Assembly: GCA_025667525.1 (NCBI GenBank)
Contig: CM046882.1
Location: forward strand, 527,770,618 to 527,834,617
Source: Glebionis coronaria
Lineage: Eukaryota; Streptophyta; Magnoliopsida; Asterales; Asteraceae
Length of the DNA stretch: 64,000 nucleotides
Direction of reading: 5' to 3'
Numbering within the stretch: position 1 is the stretch's first letter; every line of letters begins with the position of its first letter. Below, one piece after another: positions 33,501-40,938 of this stretch. Below the pieces are notes generated by a model. The model was given only the letters and a program-made list of their open reading frames with translations. It ran no database searches and was not told where the DNA came from. The translations under genes and the position numbers were made by a program.

Positions 33501-33808
33501 CCCTCTGTCTTCTTCTTCTTGGGTTCGGGTTCAGGTAACGCAGCTGGTTGTTTGCGTTTACCTTTACTCTTAACCGTTGTCGATGAGTCTTCTCCAGTCT
33601 GAAGGTTTTCTTTCAGCCTTTTGATTTCTATCTGCAGTAGCTTGTAATCTGCAGAACCTTTGATTTTATCAGATAGAAGGTAATCAGGAACAGGACCCGG
33701 AATCACACCAATAGACGGTCCTTTATGCCTCAGATCTACAGTATCATCAGCTTCTTCAGTGTGATAGCGACCTCCTGCACGCCTATCAATAGTAGCATCA
33801 AGCTTCAT
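30545..33808 (-). CDS. Element D second ORF, main part (Sirevirus extra ORF, 'env-like' position)
   Basis: 1087 codons in the position where Sireviruses carry an extra ORF after pol. Domains visible: basic, nuclear-signal-like stretches KGKRKQP and EPKKKKTEGKKGKGK (about residues 83-110); proline/serine/threonine-rich linker; long charged coiled coil (about 265-370, DELRQELQRRAQREEESR); D/E-rich acidic tract (about 450-510); S/T-rich linker; and a conserved-looking C-terminal region with RVEDLQLGVESYQRKLNLTRP and FVGGRPYLVHHK. No signal peptide or transmembrane helix is evident, so an envelope role is not supported; nuclear or chromatin binding is as plausible. The first methionine overlaps the end of the 229-codon frame by 11 bp, and the two were probably one ORF. 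Confidence 0.7.
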   Translation of the reverse strand: MKLDATIDRRAGGRYHTEEADDTVDLRHKGPSIGVIPGPVPDYLLSDKIKGSADYKLLQIEIKRLKENLQTGEDSSTTVKSKGKRKQPAALPEPEPKKKKTEGKKGKGKDLMRLRDEEDIVDPTLDKSEQQMMKIAIKRSRKDTGGSGSGARVDIEDEYEEPDDVDEFGSPEHYSTSKEPSIPISASVEKEPVVPTIVVSTQPLTTQPPPIQPLPTRPASTPFLPPPIIPILSTAVTTEPLQSTQSSSATSAMAALVMAELFDTNKREMDELRQELQRRAQREEESRKAQEEMIARFASDMELTRKAHAEELARVKQAEADKHAARITRLQAMRDKYKEQKEALEASVKERVQESVESLMPKLRDELKTLAADNLMVKSSNPSEAAYKIAYDLTDFELKKILKARMVELGSYDKSRIQRALYKSLNDAIMEDDRLFKTFGSVVPYHILPEEEREESEEEGTGEEEEEEEEEGEKDKDDDEGGDDDEDDEDDDEDDDDDGDDGGDENQESVRDSNGDDNQDDDGGEQPKEGDKVTSSKKTATKTGTKSTKDAAQKDKSTSSESRRTKWRHDVNATTASSAPGISIAVSLPVTTNPISSAVVPPVIAESVTEPEAAQHSPVHDTAEMPETEPTDVRTSTPQQQAQQSTVPEPSIQNWEDTLEIDESAPPQAWITAAAQYDPITDADKDVLYLRIRSPIDLCAFFAHEYKTSVTPSLVKKALKDKRLRAKTRLPRMEFEYYADEILKALKTVQRPGLHESERAPPPMDPAQDNQITLDFFVTNDLEYLMKGSSKYATSLTLLKAANWGTIPFIEEKVNRLWVPKMNRNYDMYAVIGASHWDERVRRAYRGCCLVNSGSNVRSDIRISSILGMKTEAKNGYYHVTEIRLKREDDREYKIQQGDFSIIRLEDIEDMLLLMTRDQLTHIPREDLIALNTALRMFTRSVVIKSRVEDLQLGVESYQRKLNLTRPVNQVLPQHVERCPYTGISVPNSGIFYLNSRGLMKFMRVGELHKYSDGTLLQVRGKLEHLNLGGTLPEMTEDWHPGYRQMAKYVIKKIDQKLRERRLMRSLERFVGGRPYLVHHKLLQRSI

Positions 33809-34487
33809 AAAATAATTTGATAAGCTTAATAAACCGAGGATAAGGAAAGAAGTTTGTCTTCAGCTTCTTGTTGTAGAAGAGTTGAAAGGTGAATTCTTCC
33901 CATATCAACAAAGCATAATCTGAATTTGCAGCTTTGTACATGCCATAGAAGAGGTTCATTATCGGACTGCGCAAAGCATCATGGCCACTCGTTTTTGGTG
34001 TAAGGCATTTACTGAGAATACCCATCAAAGCTCTCCAGGGTTGTCCTACCTTAGCAGTAGTAAACTCAGACGCAACTCGTATTTCCGGACATCCAAGTGC
34101 GTCAAATAACTCCGCGAGTTCATCTTTAGTAGGATCCCTTGAGAAAGACATGCCCTTGGGTGTATCCCGTATACCAAGAATCTTACGGAAATCTGAAACG
34201 GTGAGTGTCTGCTGCTTGTTGTCGATGGTGAAGGTGATCTTGTTCGAAGTGATTTCCTTGGTTGCCCAAAATTCAAACATATACTCATAAGGCACCGAGG
34301 CTGTACTCCTAAGGGCGTTCTTGAAATGAGAGTTATCAAGAATGGCTATGGCGACCTTAAAACCATGGTGAGTGGATTTAGAAACTTGCTTCAGCCTATA
34401 GTTGTTGGGTATAAACTTAAGGGTTCGAGCTTTAGCAATATCGGCTTCTCTAGATTCTTGGATAGCTTGTACTGTTGGATTAGTCAT
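33798..34487 (-). CDS. Element D second ORF, N-terminal part, split by one frame change
   Basis: 229 codons starting MTNPTVQAIQES with YEYMFEFWATKEITSNKITF, TVSDFRKILGI and LIWEEFTFQLFYNK. Similar N-terminal regions are, as I recall, common in copia ORFs of composites; unverified. It ends in TGA in an A/T run (33798-33815) where one base more or less would join it to the 1087-codon frame. Read as a single-base frameshift of a roughly 1300-residue protein. Function unknown. Confidence 0.65.
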   Translation of the reverse strand: MTNPTVQAIQESREADIAKARTLKFIPNNYRLKQVSKSTHHGFKVAIAILDNSHFKNALRSTASVPYEYMFEFWATKEITSNKITFTIDNKQQTLTVSDFRKILGIRDTPKGMSFSRDPTKDELAELFDALGCPEIRVASEFTTAKVGQPWRALMGILSKCLTPKTSGHDALRSPIMNLFYGMYKAANSDYALLIWEEFTFQLFYNKKLKTNFFPYPRFIKLIKLFYEA

Positions 34488-34627
34488 TTTATCTGCTTAA
34501 GATAAGACATGAAAGGTTGATGCACAAAAGCATATAGATATATATCATTCTTACTTCTAAGCATAACACATTTCATAAAACAACAAGTACATATATAGCA
34601 TGCAAACAAGAATAATCAAACAACTCA

Positions 34628-35116
34628 TCCGGAACTTTTCCTCATTCGGAACATCTTCATCCGGAACTTTTCCTCATTCGGAACTTCTCCTCATTCGGAA
34701 CTTCTTCATCCGGAAGTTCTTCATTCGGAACTTCCTTCATCCGGAAGTTCTTCATTCGGAACTTCCTTCATCCGGAAGTTCTTCATTCGGAACTTCCTTC
34801 ATCCGGAAGTTCTTCATTCGGAACTTCCTTCATCCGGAAGTTCTTCATTCGGAACTTCCTTCATCCGGAAGTTCTTCATTCGGAACTTCCTTCATCCGGA
34901 AGTTCTTCATTCGGAACTTCCTTCATCCGGAAGTTCTTCATTCGGAACTTCCTTCATCCGGAAGTTCTTCATTCGGAACTTCCTTCATTCGGAAGTTCTT
35001 CATTCGGAACTTCCTTCATTCGGAAGTTCTTCATTCGGAACTTCCTCATTCGGAAGTCCTTCATTCGGAACTTCCTCATTCGGAAGTTTTTCAGAAGAAA
35101 TCCTTCATTCGGAAGT
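34628..35116. repeat. 31-bp hairpin minisatellite
   Basis: About 13-15 units of 31 bp. In each, GGAAGTTC and GAACTTCC flank TTCATTCG, so every unit can fold into an 8-bp stem with 8-nt loop. Central units are almost identical, edge units degenerate. The plus-strand open frame across it (31-residue repeat) is a by-product. Confidence 0.92.
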
Positions 35117-36240
35117 TTTAAGCCACGTTCATCCGGAACTTTTACAAACTAAACTCAGATGATTATTATAGCGCGTTTGTGAGTTTCTAAGGCAAACTAA
35201 GGCAATATAAACATCATTTAGTCTATTCCGAGCAAAACCCAACATAAATCCCTTGTTAATTAACCCTAATTAAGGAATACCCCTAAATCTGATAAATGTT
35301 AGTTATCTGGATCAATTACGGGGATATAAGTGTTTAATATAGATGATATGTACCTTAATTTAGCAGATGAACAGGAAGGAATGATTCGACGAGATGTTTG
35401 TAAAAGCTTGTGTGTGTTTATTTTTCAACAATGGCGGCAATGAATAGGAAAACAGTGAATCAGAAAAAGTGAGGGGCGGGGGTTTTGTTTTTTGACTTAG
35501 GTCAATTTTTGACTTTTCATTAAACATTACCTTTAGTCCCTCCAATTTCACTCCCTATCCTTTTTGTTTCTAATTTTTTCCATTTTACCTAACTCTTGTT
35601 AAACGTACACACAACTTAGCAAACGCATCTATTAGCATATCCTCAAAATCTAAAAGCCATGCCTATCACTTAGAACGAACACAAGTCGTTTTCTAAAGCA
35701 AAACCACTCAATTACCATGTAGCCCTTAATTTTCACAATCACTTTTGAAAATCAATTTTAATGACAAAGATGATTTTACTATTTTCTCCCCCTTAAACGA
35801 TGACTCGTTTTCTATTTAAAGAGCTGTAGTCATTGTTTAAAGAGTCAAATAGTGATGAAAGCATTTCCAACTTATCTCTTGAAAAATTTTGATTCGTGGT
35901 TATAATAAGATTTCTCTTATTTTGACAAATTAATGCACTGAGACGTACACCAATTCGTGTCAGACCAAGTTATAAAGTAAACTTGATCCCTTTGCATGAT
36001 TTGGCTTGTAAATCACGCCCGAGAAAATTAATTCCCGTTCTGAGCCAACGTTTTCCAAGGAAATACGTGACTTTAATATGAAAACCGGGTTGCAGTCCGA
36101 AATAACTACAAGCCATAATGGGCATGTTTTAAAACATTACAACTTTTATACGGACTCTATTTATGGCACCGTGTCAATATTGATCGACATTTCTAAGGCC
36201 GTAAATATTACCGTACTAAAAGACATGCCCGTTTAAACGA

Positions 36241-36365
36241 AAAAATATTTTTGGTTTTTCTTGATTTTATAATTTTTATGGTTTTTCGAGGTTTTATATT
36301 TTTTATGGTTTTTCTTGGTTTTATATTTTTTATGGTTTTTCTTGGTTTTATATTTTTGTATTTTT
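36241..36365. repeat. T-rich 29-bp tandem repeat
   Basis: Four copies of a TATGGTTTTTCTTGGTTTTA-like unit followed by TATTTTT. Confidence 0.8.
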
Positions 36366-36437
36366 CTTTTGTGGTTTATATATTTACGATAATATACATG
36401 ATCACAACCAAAGGATACTCTGAATAGTTTACCACGA

Positions 36438-38627
36438 CTATTCAGCTGATTCTTCTGCCAACTCTTTGAGAGTCGCTGGAGTGAATGATTTCATACCAAG
36501 CTTGTCGATCAAAAACTCGATTCGTCCTCGATCTAAGGCTTTGGTGAACATATCCGCCAGCTGATACTCAGTAGTGACAAAATACAGCTCGATCACTCCG
36601 TTCTCCACATGCTCCTTAATGAAATGGTAGCGAATGTCTATGTGCTTGGCCCGGGAGTGTTGAACATAGTTGCAGCAAAGGGCAATGGCGCTCTTGTTGT
36701 CACAATACATCGGGATTTTGTTAAATCCAAGACCGTAGTCAGTTAATTGTGATCTCATCCAAAGGACTTGAGCACAACAACCGGACATGGCGATGTATTC
36801 AGCCTCTGTGCTTGATATTGCAGCGCTTTTCTGCCTTTTTGAAGACCAACTGATCAATCTATCTCCTAGGAGTTGCACAGATCCAGAAGTGCTACGCCTC
36901 GTATCTTGACATCCAGCATGATCGGCATCTGCGTATGATATTAAAGCAATCGAGGAATCTTTCGGATACCATAGACCACGATGAAGTGTTCCTTTTAGAT
37001 ACCGAAAGATCCTTTTAACGACATGTAAGTGCTTTTCGGTAGGCCGAGCCTGATACCGGGCACACATGCATACAGCAAATTGCAAATCAGGCCTGCTAGC
37101 AGTCAGATAGAGAAGGGTGCCGATCATTCCACGGTAAAGTTTCGGATCGACAATAATCCCATCCCTATCTTCATCTAACTTGGATTTCTCCACCATTGGA
37201 GTGTCTACGGGGTCACAATTCTCAAAGTTATATTTCTTAAGAGATTCTAGAGCATATTTGGATTGATTAATAAAGATGCCTCTGGGATTCTGAGAAATCT
37301 GTAATCCTAAGAAAAATGAAATTTTTCCCATCATCGACATCTGAAAGCGTGTGGACATTATCTTCTCAAATTGTTTAGACAATTCTATGTTAGTGGCAGC
37401 AAAAATTATATCATCAACATAAATTTGTACCAGAAGCATGTCGTTGCCGTCCTTAAGAGTGAATAGAGTGGGGTCCACTTTGCCTTTGGAGAAGCCTTCC
37501 GACATGAGATATGTTGACAGGAGATCATACCACGCGCGTGGAGCTTGTTTCAACCCATAGAGAGCCTTCTTAAGCTTGTACACATGGTTAGGAGACTCCG
37601 TGCTGACGAACCCATCCGGTTGACTAACATAAACCTCTTCCCTTAGTTCACCGTTCAAAAATGCCGTCTTCACATCCATTTGATAGACGATCATATTCAT
37701 ATGAGCAGCAAACGCAAGGAATAGTCTAATCGCCTCCAATCTAGCCACAGGAGCAAAAGATTCCTCAAAGTCTATACCCAAGGCTTGTTTATATCCTCTA
37801 GCGACCAATCTTGCTTTATTCTTCAATACCGAACCCATCTCATCAAGTTTAACCTTATAAACCCATAACAAAGTAAGGATGTTAACCTTGTCAGGGCGAG
37901 GAACCAATTCCCATACTTCAAGTCGTTTGAATTCATTGAGTTCCTCCTGCATAGCTTCGATCCAAGATGATTGGGTCATAGCCTGCTGCCAATTTTTGGG
38001 TTCAACTTCAGAGAGAAATGCATCAAAGTAACAATATAGTGCACTCTCTTGTAGTTGATGGCGTGTAGAGACTGGTCGATCTAGATCTCCAATGACATTC
38101 CTAATTGGGTGATCTTTTGTCCATTTAGTGCTATGGTTTTCAATCCTAGGTGGTCTGGAGTGAACAATAGAGGGAGCTTCTTCTGAGGTAGATGCGGCTG
38201 AAGGGTTTTCAGGGATCGCTACACCAAAGAAAGGAAGCTCTTGCAAGTGAGCATATTCCAGGTCGTGATCAGTAGAATCCTCTTCCACATCATTAGGCAC
38301 AAGTAGGGGTGATGATTCAGGTGTAGTTTGAGAATCACTTGGTGAAGGTGCATCCGGTTCAATGTGAATTGTAGATGCGTTAGATAAAGGTTCATTAACT
38401 TGAGCAACCACTTCAGGTATTGGAGCAATTACTACAGGTGCTGGAACTTCATCAGTCGGGGGATCGAAGAATTCATCAAACAACGGTTGAAACAGTTTAT
38501 CCCACTCGGGCCTTGATGGTGGTAAAAATGATGTAGAAGTAGGATTGTTGGGAACTAATCCGGAACTTATAGCACCGGGTCCCATTTCATGAAGCGCGGG
38601 TTCAGAGCTGTGTTGCTCAGAAGCCAT
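36438..38627 (-). CDS. Ty1/copia reverse transcriptase-RNase H (element D pol, 3' part)
   Basis: 729 codons without internal stop. After a variable linker come the copia RT ([52 protein letters not shown], catalytic IYVDD near residue 403) and RNase H ([19 protein letters not shown] from about 563, [21 protein letters not shown]). Copies retroelement RNA into DNA in the particle. A stop codon (TAG) immediately precedes the ATG at 38627 and no gag, protease or integrase is found upstream, so this is a 5'-truncated polyprotein. The usual family polyprotein exceeds 1300 residues. RT and RNase H motifs look intact. Confidence 0.85.
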   Translation of the reverse strand: MASEQHSSEPALHEMGPGAISSGLVPNNPTSTSFLPPSRPEWDKLFQPLFDEFFDPPTDEVPAPVVIAPIPEVVAQVNEPLSNASTIHIEPDAPSPSDSQTTPESSPLLVPNDVEEDSTDHDLEYAHLQELPFFGVAIPENPSAASTSEEAPSIVHSRPPRIENHSTKWTKDHPIRNVIGDLDRPVSTRHQLQESALYCYFDAFLSEVEPKNWQQAMTQSSWIEAMQEELNEFKRLEVWELVPRPDKVNILTLLWVYKVKLDEMGSVLKNKARLVARGYKQALGIDFEESFAPVARLEAIRLFLAFAAHMNMIVYQMDVKTAFLNGELREEVYVSQPDGFVSTESPNHVYKLKKALYGLKQAPRAWYDLLSTYLMSEGFSKGKVDPTLFTLKDGNDMLLVQIYVDDIIFAATNIELSKQFEKIMSTRFQMSMMGKISFFLGLQISQNPRGIFINQSKYALESLKKYNFENCDPVDTPMVEKSKLDEDRDGIIVDPKLYRGMIGTLLYLTASRPDLQFAVCMCARYQARPTEKHLHVVKRIFRYLKGTLHRGLWYPKDSSIALISYADADHAGCQDTRRSTSGSVQLLGDRLISWSSKRQKSAAISSTEAEYIAMSGCCAQVLWMRSQLTDYGLGFNKIPMYCDNKSAIALCCNYVQHSRAKHIDIRYHFIKEHVENGVIELYFVTTEYQLADMFTKALDRGRIEFLIDKLGMKSFTPATLKELAEESAE

Positions 38628-38782
38628 CTATACCTCAAAATTTTCCAAGTAGCTTCACTTGTTTTCTTCACGACCAGTTCTCCTAATCCTTCCTAATAAG
38701 GAAAGACTAGACTTTTATGTGATCCCATGTGGATCACACTCTCCTCTTATACCCATATTAGTTTCCATTTGTCCAAACTAAG
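38628..38782. other. Element D flank before element E insertion
   Basis: Non-coding stretch between the truncated D pol and the LTR of E; ends with target duplication CTAAG (38778-38782). Confidence 0.5.
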
Positions 38783-38942
38783 TGATATCGCTCATTTATA
38801 CGAGTTTTTCATAGCGATATTTGTTATGTTTTGTGTCCTAAACGTAATGGATAGACCCCATATTGCTTATATTTTGTGAAAAGTGTGTTTTGTAGGTTCT
38901 CAACTCACCATGTCTTACCGACAAGAAAGAGTTGATTCACCT

Positions 38943-39400
38943 TGAGGGTACGGCTCTTGGTGTGACACATCAAATCCGTTGATGGTTGCCAGGTTACCCA
39001 AAACTGGATGGTTTTTACTTGCCATGGTCCTAGATTGAAAAGTGGCTAATCCAAGGGGGTACGGCTCTTGGTAAAGATTTTATCAAATCCGTTGATAGCT
39101 GTAATAGCTTGCTTAAAGCTATAGGGTGTTCAATTCACCGATGCTTCATTGCTAAGAATTGGCGAGTCCAGAAGGGTACGGCTTCTGGTAAAGACATATC
39201 AAATCCGTTGACGGCTGTGATGGTTTGCCTAAAATCATCAGGGTACCCCCACTCACCATTGATTCACGTTCTAAGAGTTGGGCTGGGTTCTAGTCTCCCA
39301 GGGTGATGCTTATTCCACCAGAAAGACTGGCTAGCCCAAGAGCGAGCAGCTACTTGGTAAAGGCTCATCAAATCTGCTCATGTTGCTGTAAAGATTTGGG
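38943..39400. repeat. Degenerate 115-bp tandem repeats in E LTR
   Basis: GGGTACGGCTCTTGGT at 38944, 39057 and (changed) 39173, with a more diverged unit near 39336; each is followed by a TCAAATC(C/T)G(T/C)T block. Confidence 0.8.
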
Positions 39401-39458
39401 ACAAAAAGGGGCTAAGCAAAACAAATCAGGGAAATCAATACCAGCCTCGGAACAAGAG

Positions 39459-39632
39459 TTGCGCCGCAGGACATACCTGTTGCGGCGCAACAGAAGTTGC
39501 TACAGTTCATGGTTTTTGCGGAACAAGAATTGCGGCGCAAGACTCTGTAGTTGCGGCGCAACTAAAGAAGCTACAGGACTGGGCACTTGCGGAACAAGAG
39601 TTGCGGCGCAAGACCTAACAGTTGCGGCGCAA
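39459..39632. repeat. Three TTGCGSCGCAA pairs, 5' LTR of E
   Basis: Sites start at 39459, 39480, 39530, 39551, 39601 and 39622: 21 bp within each pair and 71 bp between pairs. The first site reads TTGCGCCGCAG, the others TTGCGGCGCAA. Confidence 0.92.
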
Positions 39633-39748
39633 CTGGTCTTTTTGCAGTTACAAACTCTGTTTTTATTTCCTCATTAAGGGGGAAGCTAAAAAGTAAGTGG
39701 ACATCATGGGACATTATGGCTAGACGTTTTTTGATGTCCCAGGAGGAG

Positions 39749-39757
39749 TATTTAAGG
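39749..39757 (+). promoter_or_regulatory. TATA-like box of E 5' LTR
   Basis: TATTTAAGG about 120 bp after the paired-motif block; a second copy in the 3' LTR at 48359-48367. Confidence 0.5.
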
Positions 39758-40210
39758 AACACAGCATCATACAACATCGATAGATATCATCATACACTCA
39801 ACATCCATATTACACACATCCATTCTTGAAGATATAATTCAAGAATCATCATCATCAAGCTTTAGCATAATTTTCATTATCATCATAAGTTTCTATTGAA
39901 CAATTGTTATTTCAAGTTTTTACTTTGTTACTTTGAAGATCATTGGAACCTCTTTCTTAAGTTGGTATTCATTTTCTATCATTTTAATAGCAAGATTAAA
40001 GTATGTCTTTTACATATTCAATTGTGTTTGTTATAATCATGAGTAGCTAATTTCTTTATACGTTTGCTTGGATTATGTGATGTTTATGTGTTAGATTTTG
40101 GGTTGGAAATTCGATTGATTTGTTGAGATTAATTGGGGATCCGTTTGGGTTAATAACTTAATTATCTTGTCAAAATTGTTTATACTCTTGTTTGGTAATC
40201 TAAAAACGGG

Positions 40211-40522
40211 TATTCGAAAGGAATCCGTAATTTTTACTAAAATAGGAACGAATTAATCGGCCTGTCTTTAGTTGATTATAAGTGAATGATATTCGAAAGG
40301 AGTCATTGACAACAATTTTAATAAGTAGATATTCACACAAACGCTAGCTACTAAATTAAGAGAAATCGGTTTAGGAGTTAGTAAGCTATTCGAAAGGAAG
40401 CTTATAAATTAATTCTCACTTATCAGCTTGAAACTTTATGCACTATTACTTGAGGTGTTAACGGTATTCGAAAGGAATCGTTGCATGGTTAGGTAATTGG
40501 AGAAATCCGGTATTCGAAAGGA
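40211..40522. repeat. Five TATTCGAAAGGA words in E 5' LTR
   Basis: Exact 12-mers at 40211, 40290, 40387, 40465 and 40511, each in a different context; repeated 8610 bp downstream in the 3' LTR. Confidence 0.9.
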
Positions 40523-40850
40523 ACTTAGGATTTTACATTAGAAGTTTATCGATATTTTCATACCTAAGGAATAACTCATAGTCATTCACGGTTCAAGCAA
40601 GCGTATCTTTTATCCATATTTGAAATCTTGAATATTTTCACTGTTTTTATAAGCAAGTCTTCACTAAGACTAAAACCAATTTGTTACTCGTTACGCATTT
40701 TTACTTACTAATATTTCAACTATAAATAGTCCCTGTGTTCGAACCCGATATTTGCTAATACTATTTTACAAATTGACAAGGGTACACTGCCCGTGTTATA
40801 ATCTAGTAAAGGTTAATTTTGGGAAAACTAGATTTTACGCATCAAGTTTT

Positions 40851-40867
40851 TGGCGCCGCTGCCGGGG
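40851..40867 (+). promoter_or_regulatory. Primer-binding site of element E
   Basis: TGGCGCCGCTGCCGGGG, six bases after the LTR. It agrees, with one mismatch, with the complement of a plant tRNA-Asp 3' end as I recall it, and is typical of Athila-type elements. Confidence 0.85.
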
Positions 40868-40938
40868 ACTTGATTTAGTTGAATATTTTTCACGGGTATT
40901 GTTGTTTGTGTTGTGATTTTCAGGATTATTGATTGTGT

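Larger units (their letters stand above)
34488..36437 (-). other. Spacer between pol and second ORF of element D
   Basis: No coding region. Contains the 31-bp hairpin minisatellite (34628-35116), a polypurine tract (35786-35796) and a T-rich 29-bp repeat (36241-36365). Confidence 0.65.
28002..38782 (-). mobile_element. Element D: Sirevirus-like Ty1/copia retrotransposon, 5' part missing
   Basis: Minus-strand copia element with 3' LTR (28002-28293), polypurine tract (AGGGGGAGAT), long 3' region, large second ORF (30545-34487), hairpin minisatellite, and copia RT/RNase H (36438-38627). Pol followed by an extra ORF and several AGGGGGAG tracts are Sirevirus traits. gag, protease, integrase and the 5' LTR are not found. 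D continues at most 71 bp beyond element E (49455-49525). Element E inserted into it at 38782. Confidence 0.75.
38783..40844 (+). repeat. 5' LTR of element E
   Basis: TGATATCGCTC...TTTTACGCATCA. Contains four degenerate units of about 115 bp with GGGTACGGCTCTTGGT and TCAAATCCGTTGA (38943-39400), three 71-bp units with TTGCGSCGCAA pairs (39451-39632), a TATA box and five TATTCGAAAGGA words (40211-40522). Open frames inside it are not genes. Confidence 0.95.

Noticed and set aside
34628..35116. CRISPR-like regular repeats
   Set aside because: There are no unique spacers; the units are contiguous and the genome is a plant. A minisatellite explains it.
34600..35121. 173-codon open frame with a 31-residue repeat
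   Set aside because: It is read-through of the 31-bp minisatellite; three 31-bp units make 31 codons in every frame. Wrong strand for element D.
39109..39829. Open frames in the E LTR, repeated at 47719-48439
   Set aside because: Both copies are the same because the LTRs match; there are no domains and the frames lie over the 115-bp and 71-bp repeats.
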